DNA of 64,000 nucleotides. Source: Actinomyces haliotis. Its GTDB lineage: Bacteria > Actinomycetota > Actinomycetes > Actinomycetales > Actinomycetaceae. The stretch spans positions 1-64,000 of the forward strand of contig NZ_JACWNA010000001.1 of the NCBI RefSeq assembly GCF_015355765.1, given 5' to 3'. The notes below the pieces were generated by a model that did not search any database, was not told the origin of the DNA, and was given only the letters and a program-made list of their open reading frames with translations. A program made the position numbers and the translations under genes. Of this stretch, positions 9,568 to 17,341 are shown one piece after another (the first letter of the stretch is position 1; every line of letters starts with the position of its first letter).

Positions 9568-10421
9568 GGGCGGTCCGTCCCATCGGTCCCGGCCCTGAGG
9601 CCTCGATGAGCGGCGTCGGAGGTAGAGCGAGCGGCAGGCTCTGGGAGAGCGTCCGAGGCGACCTCTGGGGCTGCGCCGGGGGACGACGCTCGGGGCCCGA
9701 CGCCGAGCGCGGTGTGGACGCGCTCGAGGTCGGCGACGGCGCGGCGCCGGTGCGCCTCGGTGAGCTCGTGCCGGGAGAAGCGGGCCTCGCGGAAGAGGCC
9801 GGCAAGGTCCGTGAGGGAGTCCGCAGGGGCGCTGGCCGTCGACAGGACCCGGACGGCGAGCTCCGAGGAGGTCTCGGTGGGGAGGCGTACGACGCCGGCG
9901 TCGGCGACGGTGCGCTCGAGCTCGAGCCAGGTCGCGACGACGGCGTTGCGCGGGGCGCCCTCGGTGAGGAGGCGGGCCTGGCGGGCGGCGCGCTCCTGGG
10001 TGAGGACGGAGAGGTCGAGGGCGGCGTCGTCGACGAGGGCGTCGTCCTGTGGGTCCCTGGCCGCCCGCAGGCGGCGCAGGAGCCCACGGAGGATGAGGAC
10101 GACGACGGTGAGCGCCGCGGCGACGGCGATGAGGGCCATGAGGACGGCGATGACGCGCCAGGCCGTGTCCGAGTAGCCGGGGTCCGTGACGTCCGGCGGG
10201 AGCGGGGCCTGGGTCTCGACGGCGGTGGCGGCGGGTGCCGGGACCGCCTCGGAGCCGGCGGTTCCGGTGGAGGAGGGTAGGGCGAGGATCGGGGCCTCGG
10301 CCAGGCTCGCCCAGGCGATGAGGGCGAGGCCGAGGACCGCTGCGAGGGCACCGAGGAGCCGCCCCGGGCTCGGTGGGGCGGTGCGACGGAGGGGGGACGC
10401 GCCGGAGCGCTGGGTGCTCAT
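9564..10421 (-). CDS. DUF4129 domain membrane protein
   Basis: This 285-residue protein has a first TM helix near residues 22-42, an extracytoplasmic Ala/Pro/Thr-rich loop, a second TM near 85-110, and a cytoplasmic C-terminal domain. The C-terminal segment (WLELERTVADAGVVRLPTETSSELAVRVL ... LFREARFSRHELTEAHRRRAVADLERV) matches the DUF4129 pattern, where a conserved ARYS/ARFS-like motif closes the domain. GGAGG lies just before the ATG at 10421, making it the first gene of the overlapping MoxR operon. DUF4129 is often linked to transglutaminase/DUF58/MoxR systems; no transglutaminase domain is present here. Confidence 0.82.
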   Translation of the reverse strand: MSTQRSGASPLRRTAPPSPGRLLGALAAVLGLALIAWASLAEAPILALPSSTGTAGSEAVPAPAATAVETQAPLPPDVTDPGYSDTAWRVIAVLMALIAVAAALTVVVLILRGLLRRLRAARDPQDDALVDDAALDLSVLTQERAARQARLLTEGAPRNAVVATWLELERTVADAGVVRLPTETSSELAVRVLSTASAPADSLTDLAGLFREARFSRHELTEAHRRRAVADLERVHTALGVGPRASSPGAAPEVASDALPEPAARSTSDAAHRGLRAGTDGTDRP

Positions 10422-10521
10422 CCGGCCTCCTCCCGTGGGTGCCGCCATCCTATCGACGAGGCGCGCAGCGCCGGAGGATTCGGGCACCTGCGACCGCCGC
10501 TCCCGGCCGCGCCCGCCCGAC

Positions 10522-11301
10522 TCAGTAGCCGAGGAGGGTGAGGAGGCAGCCGAGGGCGGCGAGGATGACGAACACCCAGTCGAGGAGCCGCAGGCGCCAC
10601 ACGGCCCAGCGTGCGTGCCGCTCGGCGCGCCGGAGCACCGGTTCCGGGGCATCGGCCTCGGCTGGTGTCGGCGGCGGGTAGCTCGCCGGGAGCGCGTCGG
10701 CCGCGTTGCCGTCCGCTGGATCCTCCGCGTCCGTCCCGGTCCCGGAGCCGGGGTCGGAGGGCGTGCGACCGTCCTCGGCCGTGTCGGCAGCGTCTCCGGC
10801 CGCGACGTCGGAGGCCGCGGGCTCGTCGTCGTTCTCAGCGGCGTCGGTCTCGACGACGGTCGGCTGCCCGGCACCGCGCAGGCGGCGCATCCCGATGACC
10901 GACCAGATGAGCAGGATGAGGTCGATGCCTCCGCCGACGGCAGGCGGCACGCGGAAGGCCACGGTGTGGAGCGAGACGGCCAGCCCCACCATGACGAGCA
11001 TGCCGAGGAGGATGCTCGTCACGAAGACGCCGCGGTGCCGCAGGATCCGGCCGAAGAGCACGACGGTCGCGATGATCATGACGGCCAGGAGGCCCAGGGC
11101 GGCGAGCTGCCCCCAGAAGAACAGGAGGCTGCGTCCCTCGAGGAACGCCTCGAGCGCGGAGACTGAGCCGGGGACGGCGATGAGGCCGGCGACGACCGGT
11201 GCGAGCATGGCGACCCAGTCGCGGGCGCGCGGAGCAGTCGTCTCAGCGGCCGCGGCGGCCTCAGTGGCCTCGGTCCGCGGGGCGTCGGTGGGAGCTGTCA
11301 T
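10522..11301 (-). CDS. Multi-pass membrane protein, function unknown
   Basis: This 259-residue protein begins with an Ala/Thr-rich cytoplasmic tail. Four TM segments follow between about residues 30 and 142, then a long acidic low-complexity region (about 145-215, rich in Asp, Glu, Ala and Thr), and a last TM helix at the C-terminus (LLDWVFVILAALGCLLTLLGY). No family was recognised. It lies 100 bases upstream of the DUF4129 gene on the same strand and may be part of the same transcription unit. The region between is GC-rich with no clear hairpin. Confidence 0.75.
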   Translation of the reverse strand: MTAPTDAPRTEATEAAAAAETTAPRARDWVAMLAPVVAGLIAVPGSVSALEAFLEGRSLLFFWGQLAALGLLAVMIIATVVLFGRILRHRGVFVTSILLGMLVMVGLAVSLHTVAFRVPPAVGGGIDLILLIWSVIGMRRLRGAGQPTVVETDAAENDDEPAASDVAAGDAADTAEDGRTPSDPGSGTGTDAEDPADGNAADALPASYPPPTPAEADAPEPVLRRAERHARWAVWRLRLLDWVFVILAALGCLLTLLGY

Positions 11302-11492
11302 GGGGGTGCTGCGTTCTGGTCTGTCAGGGCTGGCGGGACAGGGCCGACGTTAGGTCGGGGTCCAGGGGACGGCGGCACGACGCGCCGCGATCCCGGCCGG
11401 CGCAGGTCACGCACCCCGCCCGAATCGGCCCGTCGCCGGTGCTGGGGCGCGCCGACGACGGCGCTCGGGCCGCGCGGTGCGAGGCTTCACGC

Positions 11493-12347
11493 ATGATGCG
11501 CACGCACACCCTCACCCGGGAGGTCATCGGCCCCTGGTCATTGGTGACGAGCACGGCCTTCTGGGCCGGATTCACTCCCAACCGCCTCGCTGCGGATCCC
11601 GGACCGGACGCCCTGGCGACCGCCTTCGTGAGCGAGGCCGACTGGACGGCGGCGACCGCCGTCGTCACGCAGGAGGGGACGAGAGCACGCCTCGAGGTCA
11701 GCGGCTCCGGTGACCTCGACGCCGCGTCCGAGCAGGTGACGCGCTTCCTCGCGCTCGACGTCGACGCGAGCGCCTGGCCCGAGGTGGGCGCGCGGGACGG
11801 GGTGGTCGGCGCCGCCCAGCGGGCGCTGCCCGGCTTCCGGCCGTGCGGCTTCCACTCCCCCTACGAGGCGGCGACCTGGGCGGTGCTCTCACAGCGAGTC
11901 CGCGTCCCGGTCGCGGCAGCCCTGCGGCGCGGGATCGTCACGAGCCACGGCGAGGACGGGGCCTTCCCCTCACCGACTGCTCTCCTCGCCGCGCTCGGGA
12001 CCGGTCGGCTCACGCTGCCGGGGCGGAAGGCCGAGTACCTGGCGGCCGTGGCGGAGGCGGCGCTCGACGGACCGCGCCTGCGTGCGCTCCCGGAGGAGGC
12101 CGCCCGCGAGGAGGTCCAGAGGATCCTCGGAATCGGGCCCTTCGACGCCGACCTCATCCTCATCCGCGGCTGTAACGCGACCGACTGGCTGCCGCGCGCG
12201 GAGCCCCGCCTCGAGAAGGAGGTCGCGGAGCAATACGGCGCCGGCGCAACCCTGGCCGAGGTCTCGCAGGCGTGGAGGCCGTTCCGGTCCTGGGCGAGCG
12301 TCTACCTGCGCGCCGCCCGCGAGGGCCGCCTCCACGAGATGGGCTGA
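11493..12347 (+). CDS. AlkA-like DNA-3-methyladenine glycosylase
   Basis: This 284-residue protein resembles the HhH-GPD superfamily base-excision glycosylases that remove alkylated purines. Evidence: SPYEAATWAVLSQRVRV, the conserved helix of AlkA-type enzymes, and the helix-hairpin-helix LGIGPFDADLILIRG followed by TDWLPRAEPRLEKEV. The residue aligning with the catalytic Asp of AlkA appears to be the Glu in RAEPRL, or the position is shifted; this should be modelled. The start is ATG 11493, with a second ATG codon next to it. The gene is isolated, divergent from the membrane protein gene at 10522-11301 and convergent with the gene ending at 12359. Confidence 0.82.
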   Translation: MMRTHTLTREVIGPWSLVTSTAFWAGFTPNRLAADPGPDALATAFVSEADWTAATAVVTQEGTRARLEVSGSGDLDAASEQVTRFLALDVDASAWPEVGARDGVVGAAQRALPGFRPCGFHSPYEAATWAVLSQRVRVPVAAALRRGIVTSHGEDGAFPSPTALLAALGTGRLTLPGRKAEYLAAVAEAALDGPRLRALPEEAAREEVQRILGIGPFDADLILIRGCNATDWLPRAEPRLEKEVAEQYGAGATLAEVSQAWRPFRSWASVYLRAAREGRLHEMG

Positions 12348-12358
12348 GCGCCTGCGGA

Positions 12359-13201
12359 TCAGTCCTCGAGCCGGTTCCCGGGATCCGCGCCGTCATCGGT
12401 GCCGTCGTCACCGTCATCCCCGACGCCGTCCCCGGCCCCACCGTCGTCGTCCGCACCCTCGGGAGCCTGCGGGGCGGCGAAGACGTCGATGACCTCGAAG
12501 GGACCGATGATCCCGACGTCGTCGAGAGCGTCGGCGACGTCGTCGATGAGGTGGGACAGCGTCAGCTCCTCGACGGGGCTCGCCGCGGCGCCGAAGCCGT
12601 CGACCGCCTCGTCCTCAGCCGCCTCGTCCAGGATGACGGTCTCGACGTGCAGGCCGTCGAGGCCCGCGGCCGACTCGGCGCGATCGACCTCGAAGCGCTC
12701 GCCGAGGCGCGTCTCAAGCCGCAGGAGGTCAGCAGGGGCGCCGAGGAACCAGCCGTCGACGTCGCGGTGCCGGGTCTCGGAGCGAGGCCCCATGAGGAGT
12801 CGTCCCAGGACCACGCCGTCGGCGGCGTCGTGCGCCCGCGAGTCGATCCGGCGGAAGACGTCGACGTGCTCCCCGAGCAGCTCGCCGTGGGCGAGGACGT
12901 GGGCGAGGCTGATGACGCCCCTCTCGGACAGGGCGTCCGCGAGGGCGGCGAGGCGGTCGTCGGCGAAGTCCTCGTCCTCGAAGTAGACGGCGTAGGAGGG
13001 GTCCTTGCTGCTGCCGACGACGTTGAAGCCCGCGTCCTGGGCGATGCGCGCGATGGCGGAGGTGGCCTCCTCGGGCCAGCAGCGGACCAGCGCGGCGTTG
13101 GCTCCGATCCGGCTGAGGAAGGCGTGCCGGTGGCCGTCGGCCTCGAAGCGCGCCCAGAGCTCGTCGTCGGGCTGCCAGGCGGCATCAACGGCATCGACCA
13201 T
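12359..13201 (-). CDS. Conserved hypothetical protein with an acidic tail
   Basis: This 280-residue soluble protein was not assigned to a family. The first 210 residues are ordered-looking, with mixed alpha/beta character (for example DELWARFEADGHRHAFLSRIG and HAAD/RRID-type polar stretches). The last 45 residues are almost only Asp, Gly and Ala and are probably disordered. An AGGAAGGA sequence precedes the ATG at 13201, and TTAGGGT about 30 bases upstream is a plausible -10 element. It converges on the glycosylase gene with 11 bases between the stops. The acidic tail could be a binding or solubility element; no function is proposed. Confidence 0.7.
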   Translation of the reverse strand: MVDAVDAAWQPDDELWARFEADGHRHAFLSRIGANAALVRCWPEEATSAIARIAQDAGFNVVGSSKDPSYAVYFEDEDFADDRLAALADALSERGVISLAHVLAHGELLGEHVDVFRRIDSRAHDAADGVVLGRLLMGPRSETRHRDVDGWFLGAPADLLRLETRLGERFEVDRAESAAGLDGLHVETVILDEAAEDEAVDGFGAAASPVEELTLSHLIDDVADALDDVGIIGPFEVIDVFAAPQAPEGADDDGGAGDGVGDDGDDGTDDGADPGNRLED

Positions 13202-13301
13202 GGCGCGTCCTTCCTGGGGGTTCCGTCCCACCCTAACGGCGCCCCACGACACCAGAACTGCAGAGGGTCTGACGCGCCGTGGACGCGAGGAGACCCGGAG
13301 G

Positions 13302-13476
13302 GTGGCCGAACCGAACCCGTTCGCCTTCGTCGCGACCGAGGCCCTTGCCAGGAAGGTGTGCGAGGACGGCAGCGTCCTCGACGCCGCGGTCATGGACGCC
13401 ACGGGAGTCGACACCAGCAGACGACGCGGGTCCTGTGTGCCCCGTCGCCGCACCGGCGGTGGAGAGCTTCCCGAAT
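13302..13476 (+). pseudogene. Truncated 5' fragment of an unknown gene
   Basis: A GTG at 13302, closely preceded by GGAGACCCGGAG, opens a frame beginning VAEPNPFAFVATEALARKV and continuing for about 55 codons of plausible protein. It then runs directly into the IS-end repeat at 13477 and on into sequence antisense to the helicase gene. The reading frame stays open there only because of base composition. The likely reading is that a gene divergent from 12359-13201 lost its 3' part when the IS-related junction formed. The original product is not recognised. Confidence 0.4.
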
Positions 13477-13498
13477 CTGTCTGCCACCAACACCTAGG
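13477..13498 (+). repeat. IS right-end repeat, copy 2 (solo scar)
   Basis: Identical over 22 bp to 112-133 and in the same orientation, but with no transposase sequence on its left side. The CTAG near its right end supplies the TAG stop codon of the helicase gene read from the other strand (13494-13496). It therefore looks like a leftover element end at a rearrangement point. Confidence 0.65.
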
Positions 13499-16400
13499 CC
13501 GTCGGCAGCTCGCCCGCATCGGCCATCGAGACGATCAGCGCCCGAGCGGCCGCCGAGTAGATCGGCGCCGTGTACGGACCGCGCTTCGACTCGCCGTGAA
13601 AGACCGCGATGCCCGCTGCGATCCCGTCGACTGTCGGGAGCAGGTCGCCGTTGACGCGCTGGAGCAGCCCGGCGGCGATGAGCGCCTCGTTGAGCTCGTG
13701 CGCTGTGATGCCGCCGATGCGGCTGGCGATGGCGGAGACGATCTCGTAGCCGGGCGTCTCACGGTCCACCACCGGTGGACCCTCGGGATTCTTCTGGCGC
13801 GCGTGCGCAGCGTGCGCCGTCACCTCGGCGGTGTCGGCGTCGGACGCCGGTCGTCCCTCGCTCGGGCTCGGTGCAGGGGCGCCCGCGTCGAGGGACGCAG
13901 CCTCGGCCACCTCATTGCCGCTCGGGCCGGTGCCCGGTTCGGAGTCGCCCACCCATGGTTCGTCGGGCTTCGCCAGCTCGCGCACGAGTGAGAACACGGG
14001 ACCGGAGTCATTCCTCCGCCCCTCACCGCCGAACACTACGAAGAGGTCCTTCGCGCGGGACACGGCGACGTTCATGAGCTCCAAGGTGCTGTCGATGAAG
14101 GAGGCCTGCCCCGATGCGTCGCCGTATACCGAGGAGAAGAGCACCACGTGGCGTTCGGCGCCTTGGAGCTTGTGCGCGGTACCGACGGTCACTGTGCGCG
14201 CGAGGTCCTCGTCCTTGCGACGCAGGCACTCGTTGATGACGATCTCCTGGGCGTGGAACGGCGTCACGACACCGATGATGCCTCGCTCCTTGGTGTCGCT
14301 GCCCTCAGGGTTGTAGATCTGCCGCAGCGTGGCGATGTGATCGACGATCCACGTCGCGATGGCCTCCGCCTCGACGTCGTTGACCCGGCTGGACCCTTTC
14401 GTCCGGTCCTTCGAGCCCGCGACGAGGTGGAAGAGGAACGGTCCGGGAACGCGGTTCTTGAGGAGATAGTTCTCCACGGGGCGGCTCGGCTCGAGCAACC
14501 CTTTGTAGAGGAGCCGGTTGCAGTAGTCGATGATGTCCGGGTGGCACCGGAAGTGCTCGGACAGGAAGAGGCCCGGGTCGTCGTCCTCGCCGTAGCTCCA
14601 GCGACTGGCGTGGGACGCCGCGCGCATGAGCGAGGAGTGGTCGGACGCGGTCAGGCCGCTGGTCACGAGCTCAGACCATCGTGCAGACAGTCCGAAGGCC
14701 GCTGAGCCCTCCTCGTCGCTCACGGGGTCGATGCTCCACACGGGCGCCAGCTGACGCTCGTCCCCGACCACGAGCGCGCGCCTCGCGAGCGCCGCGGCGC
14801 AGGCTCCCAGCGAGGTGTCGACCTGGCCGGCCTCGTCGATGATGAGGAGATCGGCGCGGCCCAGATCGAACTCCGGCGCCTCACCGGGCTTCGTGTACAG
14901 GCTGAAGTACTTGGGGAGCTGGAAGACCGTCATGACGAAGCACGGCGTCAGTGCAGCGACCTGCGCCCAGTACCTGGCCTGGGTCTGCGAGGACCGCTGC
15001 CACCGCTGATCAGGGGGAAGGAGCTCGTCGCCGGAGATCGTCAGGAGCCACTGGGCCTCGTAGAGGTGCACGGCCAGCCAGAACTCCGCGTACCTCACGG
15101 TGACATCGAGCTGCTTCTCCAGGTCGAGGAGCGTTGGGGCGCTGAGCAGTCGATCCAGCCTCTCATCGGGCACGTGCCCGAGGTTCCTCAACCAGGTACG
15201 CGTCGGGGTGGCCTCCTTGGTGAAGGTGGCCCGGGCGCTCTCCAGCCTGGCTCGCGCTGCCGCACTCGCCGAGCGCGCACGATCCATCTGGGTCAGGACG
15301 CTCTTCAGGCGATCCTCGTAGTAGCCCCTCAGCTCCTCGCAGGACTGGAGCGAGTCGGGATCGTCCGCATCGCGGTTCATCGCCACGATGTACGCGGCCT
15401 CGTCGGGGTGCGCGACAGCGTCCTCGGCACGCTTGGTCCACAGTGCCCGCTTCTCAAACACTCGGTTCCACTCGATCGCGAGAGGTTCGACCGGGTCATC
15501 GAGGACCGTTGAGGAGATACCCGCCTCGATGTCGAGGCGGCTTCTGACGTCGATGAGCGTGCGCCGGGTCCTGTCCAGCTCGGCAAGGGCGGTCTTGAGG
15601 ATCTTGACGGCGTCGTCAAGGCTCGTCGGCTCGTGCAGCCGGGCTTGCTCCGCGTAGGCCTGCACCTTGGTGAGGAACGTGTCCGAGGCGATCTCGAGGT
15701 ACTCCGGCGTCGAGTACTCGGAGTAGACACCGGTCTTCCGTATGTCCTCGGTGAGGTAGCCGGACTCCTTCGCGGCGGATGTCTTGGCCTGCGACGGGCA
15801 GTAGGTGGCGAGACCTGAGAGCGGGACGGGGGCCGTTTCCGCCGCACTTCCTGCACGCGGGATCCAGCGGTGGTCGATGAGCCCAGGATCGTCCTTAGTC
15901 ACCTTGGAGAAGGAGTCGATGATGTTCGTGACGGCCTGGTTCGTCGCCGAGGTCCCGACGATGAGTGGTGCCGGGGCACCGTCGAGAGCGTGCTGCACGA
16001 CGAGCGAGGCGACGATGGCTTGCAGCATGGTCGTCTTGCCAGTTCCCGGCGGTCCGCTCACGGCGGTCACATCGCCGTCTCCGTCCTCCATGAAGGCGTG
16101 AACAGCGCGGCGCTGTGACGCCGTCAGCCCGTAGGAGTCGCTCATGCTGCCGCACACTCGCTTCGCGTTGTTGCACAGTCGCGTCACGTCGTCGTCGATG
16201 TGGTCCTCGCGGGTGCGCTCCGGATGAGCCAATGAGACGAGGCGCTCGTAGGGCGACGGCAAACCCAGCGTGTCCTGCCGCAGGATCGCATCGTAGAGAT
16301 CGAGGGCGCCCCTGTTGGCAACGATCTGAGCGCCCGGGACGACATAGCACTGCTCCCGCTCAATGATGACCCCGGCACCGTCGGCCGACCTCGCGGGCAG

Positions 16401-16922
16401 CCGCGAGGCCACCGCATCGAACATCCTGTCGGCGTAGGCCACGGCGTCGGACCAGCCCTCGACCTGGGACGCGGCCTCAGGTGCGTCTGAGTGCCTCCAC
16501 CGCCAGAACGCGGAGAGGTCCCCGACCATCACCTCCCGGTCCGCGACGCCCTCGGTATGAAGTCTGCTGGCCGGGATCCACGGCTCGTCAGCACCCGGAT
16601 CCGAGGAGAGAGCGCCGTCCGGGGCGAGGGTGGCCGGGAGGACGAGGAGCGCGGAGCGCCGCCCTCCCTGGCGCAGTGTGACGAGCGAGATCAGCACGGG
16701 GACGGGAGCGGGCTCGGCTGCGCACTTGGCCCTCGTACCACGACGTTGAGCAGCAGCCTGATCAAGGATCCACGTCGTCGCGTCCCCATCGAGCTTCCCG
16801 GCGGTGATGTCGGCCCGGTCAACCCGTCGATGAGGCGTGCTTCTGTCAAGCTCGAGATCCGTCAGATTGGCTCTGCGCTGAGTCTCCGAGAAGTAGTTCG
16901 TCAGTTCGGACCAGGCTGCCAT
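13494..16922 (-). CDS. Large Upf1-like superfamily 1 helicase
   Basis: This protein of about 1142 residues is of the AAA_11/AAA_12 (SF1B, Upf1/DNA2-like) type. Walker A GPPGTGKTT lies near residue 290 and Walker B LLIIDEAGQVDTS near 692, followed by VVGDERQLAPVW. The later motifs LSEHFRCHPDIIDYCN, VVTPFHAQ and GTAHKLQGAERHVV-LFSS with VAVSRAKD are complete. A coiled-coil region of about 300 residues separates the ATPase motifs. The last 80 residues (AHELNEALIAAGLLQRVNG...) resemble a KilAC-like DNA-binding domain. The start at 16922 was chosen for GGAAGAGG upstream; ATG 16961 is an alternative. GC is visibly lower than in neighbours, and the gene sits between tRNA-fMet and an IS scar, so it is probably acquired. 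A defence role is possible but unproven. Confidence 0.85.
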   Translation of the reverse strand: MAAWSELTNYFSETQRRANLTDLELDRSTPHRRVDRADITAGKLDGDATTWILDQAAAQRRGTRAKCAAEPAPVPVLISLVTLRQGGRRSALLVLPATLAPDGALSSDPGADEPWIPASRLHTEGVADREVMVGDLSAFWRWRHSDAPEAASQVEGWSDAVAYADRMFDAVASRLPARSADGAGVIIEREQCYVVPGAQIVANRGALDLYDAILRQDTLGLPSPYERLVSLAHPERTREDHIDDDVTRLCNNAKRVCGSMSDSYGLTASQRRAVHAFMEDGDGDVTAVSGPPGTGKTTMLQAIVASLVVQHALDGAPAPLIVGTSATNQAVTNIIDSFSKVTKDDPGLIDHRWIPRAGSAAETAPVPLSGLATYCPSQAKTSAAKESGYLTEDIRKTGVYSEYSTPEYLEIASDTFLTKVQAYAEQARLHEPTSLDDAVKILKTALAELDRTRRTLIDVRSRLDIEAGISSTVLDDPVEPLAIEWNRVFEKRALWTKRAEDAVAHPDEAAYIVAMNRDADDPDSLQSCEELRGYYEDRLKSVLTQMDRARSASAAARARLESARATFTKEATPTRTWLRNLGHVPDERLDRLLSAPTLLDLEKQLDVTVRYAEFWLAVHLYEAQWLLTISGDELLPPDQRWQRSSQTQARYWAQVAALTPCFVMTVFQLPKYFSLYTKPGEAPEFDLGRADLLIIDEAGQVDTSLGACAAALARRALVVGDERQLAPVWSIDPVSDEEGSAAFGLSARWSELVTSGLTASDHSSLMRAASHASRWSYGEDDDPGLFLSEHFRCHPDIIDYCNRLLYKGLLEPSRPVENYLLKNRVPGPFLFHLVAGSKDRTKGSSRVNDVEAEAIATWIVDHIATLRQIYNPEGSDTKERGIIGVVTPFHAQEIVINECLRRKDEDLARTVTVGTAHKLQGAERHVVLFSSVYGDASGQASFIDSTLELMNVAVSRAKDLFVVFGGEGRRNDSGPVFSLVRELAKPDEPWVGDSEPGTGPSGNEVAEAASLDAGAPAPSPSEGRPASDADTAEVTAHAAHARQKNPEGPPVVDRETPGYEIVSAIASRIGGITAHELNEALIAAGLLQRVNGDLLPTVDGIAAGIAVFHGESKRGPYTAPIYSAAARALIVSMADAGELPTA

Positions 16923-17041
16923 GTGTCGGGCCTCTTCCCTGCCGTTGGCGGTGCTGCTCATGGAATCGTAGGCGAGATCGTCCGGGCCCAGGTGGCATGG
17001 CACACCGTCCATGACCCGACGTACGTGAAGACATGTAAGAA

Positions 17042-17083
17042 AACCGCCCGGCTCCAACGATCTTTCGTTGGAACCGGGCGGTT
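17042..17083 (-). terminator. Rho-independent terminator of the tRNA-fMet gene
   Basis: Arms 17042-17051 and 17074-17083 pair perfectly and continue, after a small internal mismatch, into arms 17053-17060 and 17065-17072 with a 4-base loop. On the minus strand the hairpin is followed by TTTTCTTA. It is placed 3 bases after the tRNA 3' end. Confidence 0.85.
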
Positions 17084-17086
17084 CGG

Positions 17087-17163
17087 TGGTAGCGGGGGCA
17101 GGATTCGAACCTGCGACCTCCGGGTTATGAGCCCGGCGAGCTACCGAACTGCTCCACCCCGCG
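17087..17163 (-). tRNA. Initiator tRNA-fMet (CAT)
   Basis: This 77-nt tRNA has an encoded CCA and anticodon CAT. Initiator features are visible. The acceptor 5' strand CGCGGGG faces CCCCGCT, so base 1 (C) and base 72 (U) do not pair. The anticodon stem has three consecutive G-C pairs next to the loop (GGG-CTCATAA-CCC). The T-arm loop is TTCGAAT. U72 instead of the A72 of E. coli is also seen in mycobacterial initiators. A strong terminator follows. Confidence 0.95.
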
Positions 17164-17280
17164 TCGGTGATGTGAACACTAGTCGCCCTCCCCCGGGGAC
17201 TTCAAACCGAGGGGGCGTGCCCTTCCTCACCACCGTGTGAGGCAGGCGGCACGCAGGGCGCCACCGCGGCTCGGTCCCGA

Positions 17281-17339
17281 GGACGGCCGACGGGCGCCGG
17301 AGGAGCAGCCGCTCCCCCGACGCCCGCCGGTCACCGTCC
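17281..17339 (-). terminator. Hairpin after the UPF0182 gene
   Basis: Three bases after the stop codon (minus strand) a large imperfect hairpin starts. GGACGG pairs with CCGTCC on the outside, and the 14-base arms at 17287-17300 and 17317-17330 match at 12 positions. There is no U-tract, as is common in GC-rich Actinobacteria. Confidence 0.5.
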
Positions 17340-17341
17340 GC

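Noticed and set aside
13494-17163. Integrative element in tRNA-fMet
   Set aside because: No integrase gene and no duplicate of the tRNA 3' end was found near 13.3-13.5 kb; only lower GC and position suggest transfer.
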